64,000 bases of DNA from NCBI GenBank assembly GCA_028283625.1, contig JAPWKG010000024.1:153770-217769 (forward strand). The letters run 5' to 3'. Source of the stretch: Acidobacteriaceae bacterium (lineage in GTDB: Bacteria; Acidobacteriota; Terriglobia; Terriglobales; Acidobacteriaceae). The position numbers and the translations under genes were made by a program. This document shows positions 43,374-52,047 of the stretch, piece by piece. Under the pieces are notes generated by a model. It was not told the origin of the DNA and searched no databases. It was given only the letters and a program-made list of their open reading frames with translations. Each line of letters begins with the position of its first letter. Within the stretch, counting starts at the first letter, position 1.

Positions 43374-44066
43374 ATGCCTTTGAACGTCGCGTTGATCCTG
43401 TTTGAGCTTGTGGTGATGGTGTTTGCCATCTCGATCCACGACTGCGCCCAGGCCTGGGCCGCGGATCGTCTGGGAGACCCGACGGCACGGCTGCAGGGTC
43501 GCGTTACGATGAACCCTCTGGCGCACTTTGACCTGTTCGGAACGTTGATCTGGCCGCTGCTCTATATCTGGCGTTCGCCGCTGGTACTGGGCTGGGGCAA
43601 GCCCGTTCCGATGACCTGGCGCAACTTCCGCTCGAAGAACGGCGAGACGCTCGCCACGCTGGCCGGTCCGATCGCCCAGCTCGGCGTGGCACTGATCTCT
43701 CTGCTGGTGCTGGTGGTGCTGAAGCATACGCTGGCCGGAGCACAGGATTCGATGCTCTCCGTTGCCATGCTCACCATGCGTGCGCCTGTGCCGACGGAGG
43801 GCCTGCCCGGAATCTTTCCAGGGCTTTTGCTCCTGGATCTCTGCATCTTCGTGAACCTGTTGCTGGCAATCTTCAACCTGGTGCCTGCGCCATTTCTCGA
43901 TGGTGGCAAAATTCTGGTGCATTTTCTGCCGTACAACGCGGCGAAAGCTTTTGAACAGTACGCGCTCTACATCATGATCGCGTTTTTCTTCTTCGGTTTT
44001 TACGTGATCATGGCGATCTTCGGGCCGATCTTCACGATCTTCCAAAATCTCATGCTGCGGCTCTAG
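43374..44066 (+). CDS. Site-2 protease (M50) homologue with degenerate active site
   Basis: A 230-residue polytopic membrane protein with the S2P family layout: an N-terminal helix carrying the normal HExxH site, the MNPLAHFDLFGTLIWPLL segment, and NLVPAPFLDGG with the third metal ligand (Asp176). The HExxH motif reads His22-Asp-Cys-Ala-Gln26, so the catalytic Glu and the second His are replaced. Asp176 is kept. Zinc binding and proteolysis are doubtful, so it may be a pseudoprotease that binds membrane clients. It precedes trpS by 55 bp on the same strand; the S2P-trpS-scpA order is common in Acidobacteria and relatives. Confidence 0.85.
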   Translation: MPLNVALILFELVVMVFAISIHDCAQAWAADRLGDPTARLQGRVTMNPLAHFDLFGTLIWPLLYIWRSPLVLGWGKPVPMTWRNFRSKNGETLATLAGPIAQLGVALISLLVLVVLKHTLAGAQDSMLSVAMLTMRAPVPTEGLPGIFPGLLLLDLCIFVNLLLAIFNLVPAPFLDGGKILVHFLPYNAAKAFEQYALYIMIAFFFFGFYVIMAIFGPIFTIFQNLMLRL

Positions 44067-44121
44067 CGCGGCGTTCAGCCTGTATCCTGCATACACAAAG
44101 TTTTCCCCATAAAGTTTGACG

Positions 44122-45336
44122 ATGAGTACCCCTGCGCATATTTCCTCCTGTGATCCGGCACCGCCGGTTAAACCGAATTCGCTACGTCCCCGCGTTCTTT
44201 CAGGAATGCGGCCCACCGGCAAGCTGCACCTGGGCAACTACATGGGCGCGCTGCACAACTGGGTCCGGCTGCAGGCGGAGTACGATTGCTTCTTCTTCAT
44301 CGCGGACCTGCACGCGCTGACGACCGATTATGCGGATCCCGGCCGCATTGCGCAGAACGATCTGGACATTGCCCTGGACTTTCTCTCCGCCGGGCTCGAT
44401 CCTGGCCGCTGCGTGATCTTCCGCCAGTCGGATGTGCTCGAGCACGCACAGCTTTTCACGCTCTTCAGCATGTTTACGCCGCTCGGCTGGCTTGAGCGCG
44501 TGCCTACATACAAGGATCAGCAGGCCCAGCTCGCGGAAAAGGACCTGAATACCTACGGTTTTCTGGGCTATCCTCTGCTGCAGTCGGCCGACATTCTGCT
44601 CTATAAGCCGGACTTCGTCCCTGTCGGTGCCGACCAGGTGGCGCATGTGGAGCTGACGCGTGAGGTTGCGCGCCGGTTCAACGGCCTGTATCCAGGCGAG
44701 TTCTTCCTTTCTCCTGAGGCCAAGCCCTGGGAGCTTCCTTCCATTCAGGAGAAGGCTCGCAAGCTGGCCGGGGAGCCAAAGACCTCCACGCGCACCGACT
44801 TCAGCGCCGCCCAGCTGTACGAGGCTGCGCAACAGACCAAGAAGCTTTCGCCCTTTGGCCGGCGTGAGATTCTGCCCGAACCGCAGGTCCTGCTGACGCC
44901 CTCGCCCAAACTTCCGGGGCTCGACGGCCGCAAGATGTCCAAGAGCTACAACAATCACCTGATGCTGTCTGAGCCTGAGGAGAGCCTCCGCGCCAAGATC
45001 AAGACGATGGTGACGGACCCGGCGCGCGTTCGCCGCGACGACAAGGGCGATCCGGATAAGTGCCCCGTTGGCGACCTGCACAAGGTGTTCTCCAGTGAGG
45101 AGACGTTGGCCAAGGTGTATGACGGCTGTCGCACGGCCTCCATCGGCTGCATTGAATGCAAGAGCTGGTGTGCAGACGCGATCGTGCGTAGGCTGGAACC
45201 CATTCAGGAGCATCGCCGCGATCTGGAGAAGCGTCCGGATGTGGTGCGCGACGTGTTGGCGAACGGTAAGGAGCGGGCGCAGAAGCGGGCTCGTGCCACA
45301 CTCGTTGAGGTGCAGCACGTCATGGGGTTGGGATGA
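44122..45336 (+). CDS. trpS: Tryptophanyl-tRNA synthetase
   Basis: The 404-residue class I synthetase has the HIGH-type motif in PTGKLHLGNYMGAL and KMSKS in DGRKMSKSYNNHLML. It charges tRNA-Trp. It is longer than the ~330-residue E. coli enzyme, with an insert (PSIQEKARKLAGEPKTSTR ...) and a C-terminal CKSWCADAIV segment seen in long-form bacterial TrpRS. Start ATG 44122 is used; SD is weak. The stop overlaps the scpA start by four bases. Confidence 0.96.
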   Translation: MSTPAHISSCDPAPPVKPNSLRPRVLSGMRPTGKLHLGNYMGALHNWVRLQAEYDCFFFIADLHALTTDYADPGRIAQNDLDIALDFLSAGLDPGRCVIFRQSDVLEHAQLFTLFSMFTPLGWLERVPTYKDQQAQLAEKDLNTYGFLGYPLLQSADILLYKPDFVPVGADQVAHVELTREVARRFNGLYPGEFFLSPEAKPWELPSIQEKARKLAGEPKTSTRTDFSAAQLYEAAQQTKKLSPFGRREILPEPQVLLTPSPKLPGLDGRKMSKSYNNHLMLSEPEESLRAKIKTMVTDPARVRRDDKGDPDKCPVGDLHKVFSSEETLAKVYDGCRTASIGCIECKSWCADAIVRRLEPIQEHRRDLEKRPDVVRDVLANGKERAQKRARATLVEVQHVMGLG

Positions 45337-46349
45337 GCCAGGAGCAGAACCCGGAAGAACAGAAACCGATAGAGCAGGCCGTCGAAGAGCAGACGCCCGA
45401 GACGTCCCAGCAGGACTCTGCCGCGCAGAGCGCATCGGTTCAGCCTGCAGAGACCGCTGCCGCTGCAGCGCCCTTTGCGCTGGAGCATCCTCCGGTTCCT
45501 GCACCGTTGCCCGAGCCGCGCCAGAAGACCGACAAGGAAAAGGCGAAGGAAGAGGCTTCGCAGTCGCCTTTTCTCATCACGGTCGGTCGTGTTTACGACG
45601 GTCCGATGGATCTGTTGCTGGACCTCATCCGCAAGCAGAACATTGATATCTACGACATCCCGATCGCCAAAATTACAGCGCAGTTTCTGGAGTATACCCA
45701 TCGCCTGAAGCAGACGGACGTCGATTCAGCGGGTGAGTTCGTGTACACGGCTTCGCTGCTGATTCACATCAAGAGCAAGATGCTGCTGCCGCGCGATCCG
45801 ATGGAAGTGGCCGCCGGGCTGGACGAAGATCCTCGTCGTGAGCTGGTCGAGCGGCTTCTGGAGCATGAGCGCTTCAAGTCGGCGGCGCAGATGCTGTTGC
45901 AGAAGCAGCAGATTGAAGACGCAACCTGGACGCATTCGGGCATGAAGGCTTTTTTGCAGGATGAGGGCATTTCCAGCCTCGATGCCGAGCGTGAGCTCGA
46001 TGCCGATACCTCGACCCTTTTGCTGGTCTTCCGCGATGTCTTGCAGAAGCTGCGTGAGCGTCCGATTCACAAGATCGACGAAGAGACGGTTACCGTCGCG
46101 CAGATGATCCAGTACGTGAAGCAGCGACTGCTCATGGAAGACCGTCCGGTCAGCCTGCGCAAGCTTTTGGGCAACGCCCGTACCGAGCGTGCGCTCATCT
46201 GTACCTTTCTGGCCATGCTGGAGCTGGTGCGGTTGCAGGCTGTACTCTTCCGCCAGCCTGAGGTACTGGGCGACATTCTTCTTAAGAAGACCGATCAATT
46301 CGAGCAGGTCATCAACGAAAACGCCGCTGTGCGGGACGACTGGACCTAG
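45333..46349 (+). CDS. scpA: Segregation and condensation protein A
   Basis: The 338-residue kleisin. The first ~75 residues are a low-complexity Glu/Gln/Ala/Pro tail not usual in ScpA. The kleisin core starts at FLITVGRVYDGPMDLLLDLI (the conserved F-x-G-P-[LM]-D-L-L-L motif) and continues to the winged-helix C-terminus (SLRKLLGNARTERALICTFLAMLELVRL). ScpA bridges SMC heads in chromosome condensation. It overlaps trpS (ATGA); scpB, which usually follows, is not in this window. Confidence 0.95.
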   Translation: MSQEQNPEEQKPIEQAVEEQTPETSQQDSAAQSASVQPAETAAAAAPFALEHPPVPAPLPEPRQKTDKEKAKEEASQSPFLITVGRVYDGPMDLLLDLIRKQNIDIYDIPIAKITAQFLEYTHRLKQTDVDSAGEFVYTASLLIHIKSKMLLPRDPMEVAAGLDEDPRRELVERLLEHERFKSAAQMLLQKQQIEDATWTHSGMKAFLQDEGISSLDAERELDADTSTLLLVFRDVLQKLRERPIHKIDEETVTVAQMIQYVKQRLLMEDRPVSLRKLLGNARTERALICTFLAMLELVRLQAVLFRQPEVLGDILLKKTDQFEQVINENAAVRDDWT

Positions 46350-46426
46350 GCCGGGTTTCCGATTCGTTCGCGGTCTTCGGGGTACACTGGCCTCATTCCA
46401 CGCCAGCCAAAGGGGACCCACCCGCT

Positions 46427-47485
46427 ATGCGTCTGCACGTTGTTCGTATTCTTGCTCTGCTGTTGATGATGGTTACCGGTGCTGCGACCTACGCACAGAC
46501 GCCGGAGAAGCCCTGGCAGATTCGCGCTGTGGTGATCGCAACGTTTGAGATCGGTGAAGATACAGGGGATAAACCCGGAGAGTTTCAGCTCTGGGTCGAG
46601 CGTGAGCATCTGGACGAGATCGTGCCCTTTCCTGGCGGCACGCATCCCCTGCGTACCAATAAGGAGCACACGGTACTCGGCATGCTCAGCGGCACCACGC
46701 TGGTGAACTCGACCGCGTCCATGATGGCTCTGGGGATGGATCCTCGTTTCGACCTTACGCACGCTTACTTCCTGATCAACGGGATCGCTGGCGTGGATCC
46801 GCGCTTTGGCTCGATTGGCACCGCGGCTTGGGCGCGCTACGTCGTGGGGGATGTGGTTCGTTACATTGATCCGCGCGAGATGCCGAAGGATTGGCCCTAC
46901 GGCTGGTTCCCCACCGGAGCCACGCGGCCGAACCCTCAAGATACCGAAGCCCCCAGCTGGCACCGCTCCAACCTCTACACGCTGAACCCCGCGCTGGTGA
47001 ACTGGGCCTATGAAACAACCAAGGGCATCGAGCTGGGGGATGATCCCAGGGTTGCAGCCTTCCGCAAGCTCTTCACCGAAACGCCTGAAGCCCGGAAGCC
47101 GCCTACCGTGCGTCTGGGAGATACCTTTGCGGCTGACTACTACTGGCACGGAGCCAAATCCACCGTTTTCGCGGAGGATTGGGTGCGAATGTGGACCCAC
47201 GGCAAGGGTGTCTTTGCGATGACCGAGATGGAAGACTCCGGTTTTCTTGAGGCCGCACAGCGTCTGAACGCTCTGCATCGGATTGACGTCAATCGCGTGC
47301 TGGTGCTGCGGACGGGCTCCAACTTCTGCGAACCGCCTCCGGGGCATGACCCGGTGGAGTCGCTCACAGCACCGTACATCGGGGGCAAGCTGGCGCTGGA
47401 GGCGGCCTATAAGACCGGATCCCCGGTGCTCCATTATCTGGTGGATCACTGGGCTGTAACGCAGGACCACATCCCGGGCAACTAG
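46427..47485 (+). CDS. Purine nucleoside permease (NUP) family protein, exported
   Basis: The 352-residue protein has a signal peptide (ends ATYAQ) and matches the NUP family (PF06516). Landmarks are [96 protein letters not shown] and [12 protein letters not shown]. Fungal members are described as nucleoside permeases, but the sequence has no TM helices and resembles nucleoside phosphorylase folds, so a periplasmic nucleoside-binding or -splitting role is equally plausible. It ends four bases into the convergent macrodomain gene. Confidence 0.88.
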   Translation: MRLHVVRILALLLMMVTGAATYAQTPEKPWQIRAVVIATFEIGEDTGDKPGEFQLWVEREHLDEIVPFPGGTHPLRTNKEHTVLGMLSGTTLVNSTASMMALGMDPRFDLTHAYFLINGIAGVDPRFGSIGTAAWARYVVGDVVRYIDPREMPKDWPYGWFPTGATRPNPQDTEAPSWHRSNLYTLNPALVNWAYETTKGIELGDDPRVAAFRKLFTETPEARKPPTVRLGDTFAADYYWHGAKSTVFAEDWVRMWTHGKGVFAMTEMEDSGFLEAAQRLNALHRIDVNRVLVLRTGSNFCEPPPGHDPVESLTAPYIGGKLALEAAYKTGSPVLHYLVDHWAVTQDHIPGN

Positions 47486-48021
47486 AGGGCAGCCTGCTCT
47501 CGCTCCGGCGCAAGCAGGCTGCGCGCAAGCAGGCTGCGATAGATGGCCGCTGTTTCTTCATCGAAGCAGACGAACTCGATCCGCTCCAGACTGTGCCCGA
47601 ATGTCCGGCAGGTGCGCACGGCAATTTCCGCCGCCTGCCGGCGAGGGTATTTGTAGATGCCGGTTGAAAGCGCTGGAAAAGCGATGCTTCTGAGCCCATG
47701 TTGGTGAGCCAGTTCCAGGCAGGCTCGGTAGCAGCCGGCCAGCTTTTCTGCCTCTCCGCGTGTGCCGCCGCTCCACACCGGGCCAACCGCATGGAAGATC
47801 CAGCGGGCCGCAAGGCGAAAGCCGGGGGTGGCTTTTGCGCTCCCGGTAGGGCAGCCGTGCAGTAGGCGGCAGGCGCGCAGGAGCTCCGGGCCAGCGGCGC
47901 GATGAATGGCGCCATCGACCCCGCCACCGCCGAGAAGAGACGCGTTCGCGGCATTCACAATCGCGTCCACGGCACGGGTGGTAATGTCGCCCCGCACCAC
48001 AGTCATATTCATGAAACTCAT
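47482..48021 (-). CDS. Macrodomain protein (MacroD-type ADP-ribose / O-acetyl-ADP-ribose hydrolase)
   Basis: A 179-residue protein with MacroD signatures: [46 protein letters not shown] and [14 protein letters not shown]. It binds ADP-ribose and probably hydrolyses O-acetyl-ADP-ribose or mono-ADP-ribosyl groups. ATG 48021 has GAAGGA six bases upstream. The gene converges on the NUP gene with a 4-bp overlap of stops. Confidence 0.94.
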   Translation of the reverse strand: MSFMNMTVVRGDITTRAVDAIVNAANASLLGGGGVDGAIHRAAGPELLRACRLLHGCPTGSAKATPGFRLAARWIFHAVGPVWSGGTRGEAEKLAGCYRACLELAHQHGLRSIAFPALSTGIYKYPRRQAAEIAVRTCRTFGHSLERIEFVCFDEETAAIYRSLLARSLLAPEREQAAL

Positions 48022-48160
48022 GGTTTTCCTTCTCTGGCATTCGTTTTGCCAACGATTTTCGCTCGAAATCGTATCTTCATGCTGCGTTCATACTGGTGTC
48101 TCGTTCTGGCCGGTAGCCTGACGCCAAGTTCTGTCATCCTATTTCCCGGTGATTTTTTAT

Positions 48161-49771
48161 ATGGCTTCTCCTGCCACGACGCTCCCGGCCACCTCTTCCG
48201 CCCTCGATAGCAAGTTGAAAAACTCTTCTGCTGGTCGTTGGGGCGCACTCATCTTCGGCATCGCAGTGGTGCTGGGACTGAGCTACGTCGGCTTCAAGCT
48301 GATGGGCGACCTCTCCCGCACACATGAAGCCACCATCTTCCCCTACGTATTGCTGGGGATCGCTCTTCTGATCGCTCTCGGCTTCGAGTTCGTCAACGGC
48401 TTCCACGATACCGCCAACGCGGTGGCAACGGTGATCTACACGCACTCGCTGGAGCCGCACATGGCCGTGGTCTGGTCCGGGCTGTGGAACTTCATCGGTG
48501 TGCTGACCAGCTCCGGAGCCGTGGCATACTCCATCGTTGCGCTGCTCCCCGTAGAGCTGATCCTGAAGGTCAGCAAAGGCTCCGGGTTCTCTATGGTGTT
48601 TGCGCTGCTGGTTGCGGCGATTCTGTGGAACCTGGGTACTTGGTGGAAGGGTCTGCCTGCATCCAGCTCACACACCATGATCGGCTCGGTCATGGGCGTT
48701 GGGATCGCGAACCAGCTGATGCGTGGTAACTCCGGCACCAGCGGTCTGGACTGGGAGCAGGTACTCAAGGTCGGCAAAGCGCTGCTCTTCTCGCCGCTGG
48801 TCGGCTTTGCTGGAGCGTTTCTGTTGCTCTGGATTGTCAAGAAAGTGCTTTCCAACCCGCGTCTTTACAGCGCTCCGGAAGGCACGGAACCGCCGCCGTT
48901 CTGGATTCGTGGGCTGCTCATTCTTACCTGCACCGGCGTAAGCTACGCGCACGGCTCCAACGATGGCCAGAAGGGCATGGGTCTCATCATGCTGATTCTG
49001 GTAGGCACGGTGCCTACGGCGTACGCGCTGAATCATGCGGTGGACCGCTCTTCGGTCACGACCTTCGCGGCGGTTTCGCAGCAGGTATCCGGTGCGCTCA
49101 CGCACTATCAACTCTCCGATGTTGCGGTGGGAGATGCCGGCCCTGAGCTGGAGCGCTTCGTCAGCACACACCAGTACTCCCCTGCCACCACCGTTGCCTT
49201 GAACGAGATGGTGAACGACATCCGCAATGAAGCGGTCAGCTATGGCTCGCTGGGCGATGTCCCCGCGAATATGCAGGCGAACGTCCGTAACCAGATGTAC
49301 CTGGTGAGTGAGTCGCTGCGCCTGATGCCGAAATACGGCCCCAAGGTGAGCGCGAACGATGCCAAGGTGTTGAGCAACTATAAGAGCTTCCTGGACCGTT
49401 CCACCAAGTACATCCCGAGCTGGGTCAAGGTAGCCGTCGCACTGGCTCTGGGGCTTGGCACCATGATTGGCTGGAAGCGCATTGTGGTGACGGTGGGTGA
49501 GCGTATCGGCAAGGAGCACCTGACGTACGCGCAGGGAGCTTCCGCGGAGCTCATCGCGATGGGAACGATTCTGGCCGCCGACAGCTATGGCCTTCCTGTC
49601 AGTACGACGCATGTGCTTAGCTCAGGTGTCGCAGGCACCATGGCCGCTAACGGCAGCGGTCTGCAGTGGAGCACGATTCGCAACATCGCTATGGCCTGGG
49701 TGCTGACCTTGCCTGCAGCAGCGTTGCTTTCGGGCGGCCTGTACTGGCTGTTTAGCCGCTTCGCCTCGTAA
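48161..49771 (+). CDS. pit: PiT-family inorganic phosphate transporter
   Basis: The 536-residue membrane protein has about 10-12 TMs and the two signature PHO4 repeats: GFEFVNGFHDTANAVATVIY near the N-terminus and GVSYAHGSNDGQKGMG in the second half. A soluble loop (~residues 290-410) separates the halves. C-terminal motifs GLPVSTTHVLSSGVAGTMA and the terminal TMs are intact. It imports phosphate with cations. The start is ATG 48161; SD is weak and a GTG at 48149 is in frame. Confidence 0.93.
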   Translation: MASPATTLPATSSALDSKLKNSSAGRWGALIFGIAVVLGLSYVGFKLMGDLSRTHEATIFPYVLLGIALLIALGFEFVNGFHDTANAVATVIYTHSLEPHMAVVWSGLWNFIGVLTSSGAVAYSIVALLPVELILKVSKGSGFSMVFALLVAAILWNLGTWWKGLPASSSHTMIGSVMGVGIANQLMRGNSGTSGLDWEQVLKVGKALLFSPLVGFAGAFLLLWIVKKVLSNPRLYSAPEGTEPPPFWIRGLLILTCTGVSYAHGSNDGQKGMGLIMLILVGTVPTAYALNHAVDRSSVTTFAAVSQQVSGALTHYQLSDVAVGDAGPELERFVSTHQYSPATTVALNEMVNDIRNEAVSYGSLGDVPANMQANVRNQMYLVSESLRLMPKYGPKVSANDAKVLSNYKSFLDRSTKYIPSWVKVAVALALGLGTMIGWKRIVVTVGERIGKEHLTYAQGASAELIAMGTILAADSYGLPVSTTHVLSSGVAGTMAANGSGLQWSTIRNIAMAWVLTLPAAALLSGGLYWLFSRFAS

Positions 49772-49785
49772 AGAGGCGTAAGCAG

Positions 49786-50859
49786 CTAATGATCGGTGGA
49801 GCTTTGGGAGTCAGTATGCTGCGTGGCAGCTGCTGACTCCGTTGCTTTTGCAAGCAGCTTCTTCAGCTTTCCTTCAACATTGGAGTTGCTGCCAATCATC
49901 TCGGCGGTCAAGACGCCGTCGCTGTCGATGGTGAAGTAATGGGGAATGGAATTTATACCGAAGCGGTTCGTGAGCGAGTGGTCGGCATCACGATACTGCG
50001 TCCAGCTCATTTCATGCTGCTGAATGAAATGCTTCCACTTTTCTTCGTCACTGTCCCAGCTGATGCTGATGATCGTCAGCGGCTCGTTCTTGAATTTCTC
50101 GGCAATCTTTTTTAATTCCGGCAACGATTCATTGCACGGACCGCACCACGTTGCCCAGAAATCAATCAGGACAACGCGACCGGTCATGGAGTCCAGATTG
50201 AAGCGAGATCCATCGAGTGCCGTAATCTCAAACGAAGGTGCGGAAGGATGGGTGGCCAGCTCCGGGTTTTCTGCAAAATGCTGTGCGCGAATGCGAGCAG
50301 GGTCTTTTGCTGAAATCAGCGCGGCGCACTTTTTGAAGCGGTCACCTGCCTCGGAAAAATTGCCCATCTTTGCCAGCACGCCGCCATCGTCGAACAGCGC
50401 GTTTACGTTATCCGGGGAAAGGACGAGCGCTTGGGAGAAGGCCTCATGCGCGGGTCGGAGCTTTTCAGGTTTCGGATGTTCACCGGCCATGCTCATCAGG
50501 GTCTGGCCGCGCCGTGTATAAGCGCTTGAACGTTGCGAGTCGCTGGTGGAAAGTCTCTGAAGCTCATCGGTATCTTCGATCGCTTTCTTCCACTCATGCA
50601 TCATCATGTCGAGCTTGTACTCATGGACCACGCAGGCTGCGCACTGCCCCTGAGCCGCTTGATCCGCTTTGTTGTACGCGTCGCGTGCGAATGCGTACCT
50701 GTGCTGCGTTTCGAGAGTTTTCGCCTCGGTGATCTGCTTTTGATACTCGGGATTGCTGGCCCAGGAGGGTGGGGGAGCAGGGGCTGCCGTGTTTTGAGCC
50801 GCGGCGTGAAAAGCAGCGATTGCCAGGACGGGAGTGAGAAAAAGAGACCGTTTGATCAT
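49786..50859 (-). CDS. TPR and thioredoxin-fold (TlpA/ResA-like) exported protein
   Basis: The 357-residue protein has a signal peptide (ends F-H-A-A-A-Q). A TPR-like helical region follows at ~40-200, with a CAAC pair near residue 72, then a C-terminal TlpA/ResA-like domain with the active site WATWCGPCNESLPEL and the cis-Pro region INSIPHYFTID. It likely reduces or isomerises disulfides or serves cytochrome maturation in the periplasm. The start is ATG 50859; a GTG at 50871 is an in-frame alternative. Confidence 0.9.
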   Translation of the reverse strand: MIKRSLFLTPVLAIAAFHAAAQNTAAPAPPPSWASNPEYQKQITEAKTLETQHRYAFARDAYNKADQAAQGQCAACVVHEYKLDMMMHEWKKAIEDTDELQRLSTSDSQRSSAYTRRGQTLMSMAGEHPKPEKLRPAHEAFSQALVLSPDNVNALFDDGGVLAKMGNFSEAGDRFKKCAALISAKDPARIRAQHFAENPELATHPSAPSFEITALDGSRFNLDSMTGRVVLIDFWATWCGPCNESLPELKKIAEKFKNEPLTIISISWDSDEEKWKHFIQQHEMSWTQYRDADHSLTNRFGINSIPHYFTIDSDGVLTAEMIGSNSNVEGKLKKLLAKATESAAATQHTDSQSSTDH

Positions 50860-51023
50860 TTCAGGGACCACTCAGCAAGAGAAATAAGGTCGTTCGTGGA
50901 GGTGGACCCATCATCGCCGATGTTTGCTCTTGAGGAAAGGAAATAAAGCGGGCGACTGCGCGGTTTTGGCGAAAACGCTAAAATAAGAGACGTAGGTTTC
51001 TCCCCTAGAAGGACATACACCCC

Positions 51024-51950
51024 ATGAGCACTCTATCCGCTGCGCTGGGAGCGCAGGTTGAAGCCGCGGCCAAAGCCGCAGGACTTGTTCTGAGCCCGGC
51101 AGAGGCCGGCACCAACTTTGCCGGTCATCCCACGGCGCGCGCTGTCGTTTCTCTGGCCTCCGACCCCTCCAAGAGCCAGACTCTTGAGCTGAGCGAGGGC
51201 TTTGATGCCTCCAACCCGAAGTTTGCTGAGCTGTTGAAGCAGTACTTTACTGAGGCTGCGGAGCGTTTGAAGAATCCCCGCCCGGAGCTGTATCTAAGCA
51301 TGCTGGGCCTTCCGCTGAGCTTCCGCAACTACTCGTGGCCGTTCCACGGCTCGACCTCTGGTGCGGACTCGTTTGTGGTGCATGGCGAAGCATGGCTTGA
51401 GACCGGCGAGCAGTCTGTTCTGCACGCCAAGACCTCAGCCGCGCTTACCCGTACCTTTGCAGAAGTTGTCGCGGCGCTCGAGCAGCCCTTCGCGGAAGGC
51501 TTTGTGTACAACGCCGTGCGCAAGACGCTCGATCAGGGACAGCTGGAGCTGGTCAAGTCCGGCAATCGCCAGACCGTTCCGGTCACCACGCGTTACTACT
51601 CGCCCAAGCGCAACCAGTTCGTCTTCAATGATACGAACGAGCAGGAGCGCAAGGATTTCGTATTAGGAAAGGTCTACTGGCTGAGCCACGTTCACGGCGG
51701 AAACCAGCCTGTCTGGATCGCCGATCCGCGCGATGCGCAGTACCTGAACACGACCGTTGCCGATCTGTCCGCAGCAGCTGCGGCGTTGGCTGGTGAAGGT
51801 TTCTTGACGATCACCTCTACTGGTTGGGCTACTGCTACCGAAAAGCTCTCCGCAGAGAAGGATCGCTTCGATGCGCTGCTAGAAGAGGGCCTGACCTTCA
51901 TCAAGCCCAGCTTCAACGAAGAGATGCGCGCCGGTCACACGAACATGTAG
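51024..51950 (+). CDS. Protein of unknown function (308 aa)
   Basis: I do not recognise the family. The product is soluble, with no signal peptide or TM segment, and has an acidic, Ala/Glu/Leu-rich composition. A central conserved-looking stretch is FRNYSWPFHGSTSGADSFVV, with VTTRYYSPKRNQFVFNDTNE and YWLSHVHGGNQPVWIADPRDA after it. The start ATG 51024 has AGAAGGA about ten bases upstream. A strong terminator follows, so it is a single-gene transcript. Coding is supported by the SD, the terminator and normal codon use. Confidence 0.8.
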   Translation: MSTLSAALGAQVEAAAKAAGLVLSPAEAGTNFAGHPTARAVVSLASDPSKSQTLELSEGFDASNPKFAELLKQYFTEAAERLKNPRPELYLSMLGLPLSFRNYSWPFHGSTSGADSFVVHGEAWLETGEQSVLHAKTSAALTRTFAEVVAALEQPFAEGFVYNAVRKTLDQGQLELVKSGNRQTVPVTTRYYSPKRNQFVFNDTNEQERKDFVLGKVYWLSHVHGGNQPVWIADPRDAQYLNTTVADLSAAAAALAGEGFLTITSTGWATATEKLSAEKDRFDALLEEGLTFIKPSFNEEMRAGHTNM

Positions 51951-51980
51951 TTCTGGCGGTGGTTTGCGCCACGGCACATC

Positions 51981-52026
51981 AACAGGGCGTCTTTCCTTTG
52001 CGGAAAGACGCCCTGTTGCTTTTTTG
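51981..52026. terminator. Strong terminator between the unknown gene and the Ldh_2 gene
   Basis: A 16-bp perfect stem (51981-51996 with 52002-52017) with loop TTTGC, followed by GC and a run of six T. It lies between two convergent genes. Confidence 0.92.
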
Positions 52027-52047
52027 CGAGTTGTTCGGATGCCCTTT

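Noticed and set aside
44200..45504. Minus-strand frame opposite trpS and the start of scpA
   Set aside because: It spans the junction of two confirmed genes and has no domain of its own.
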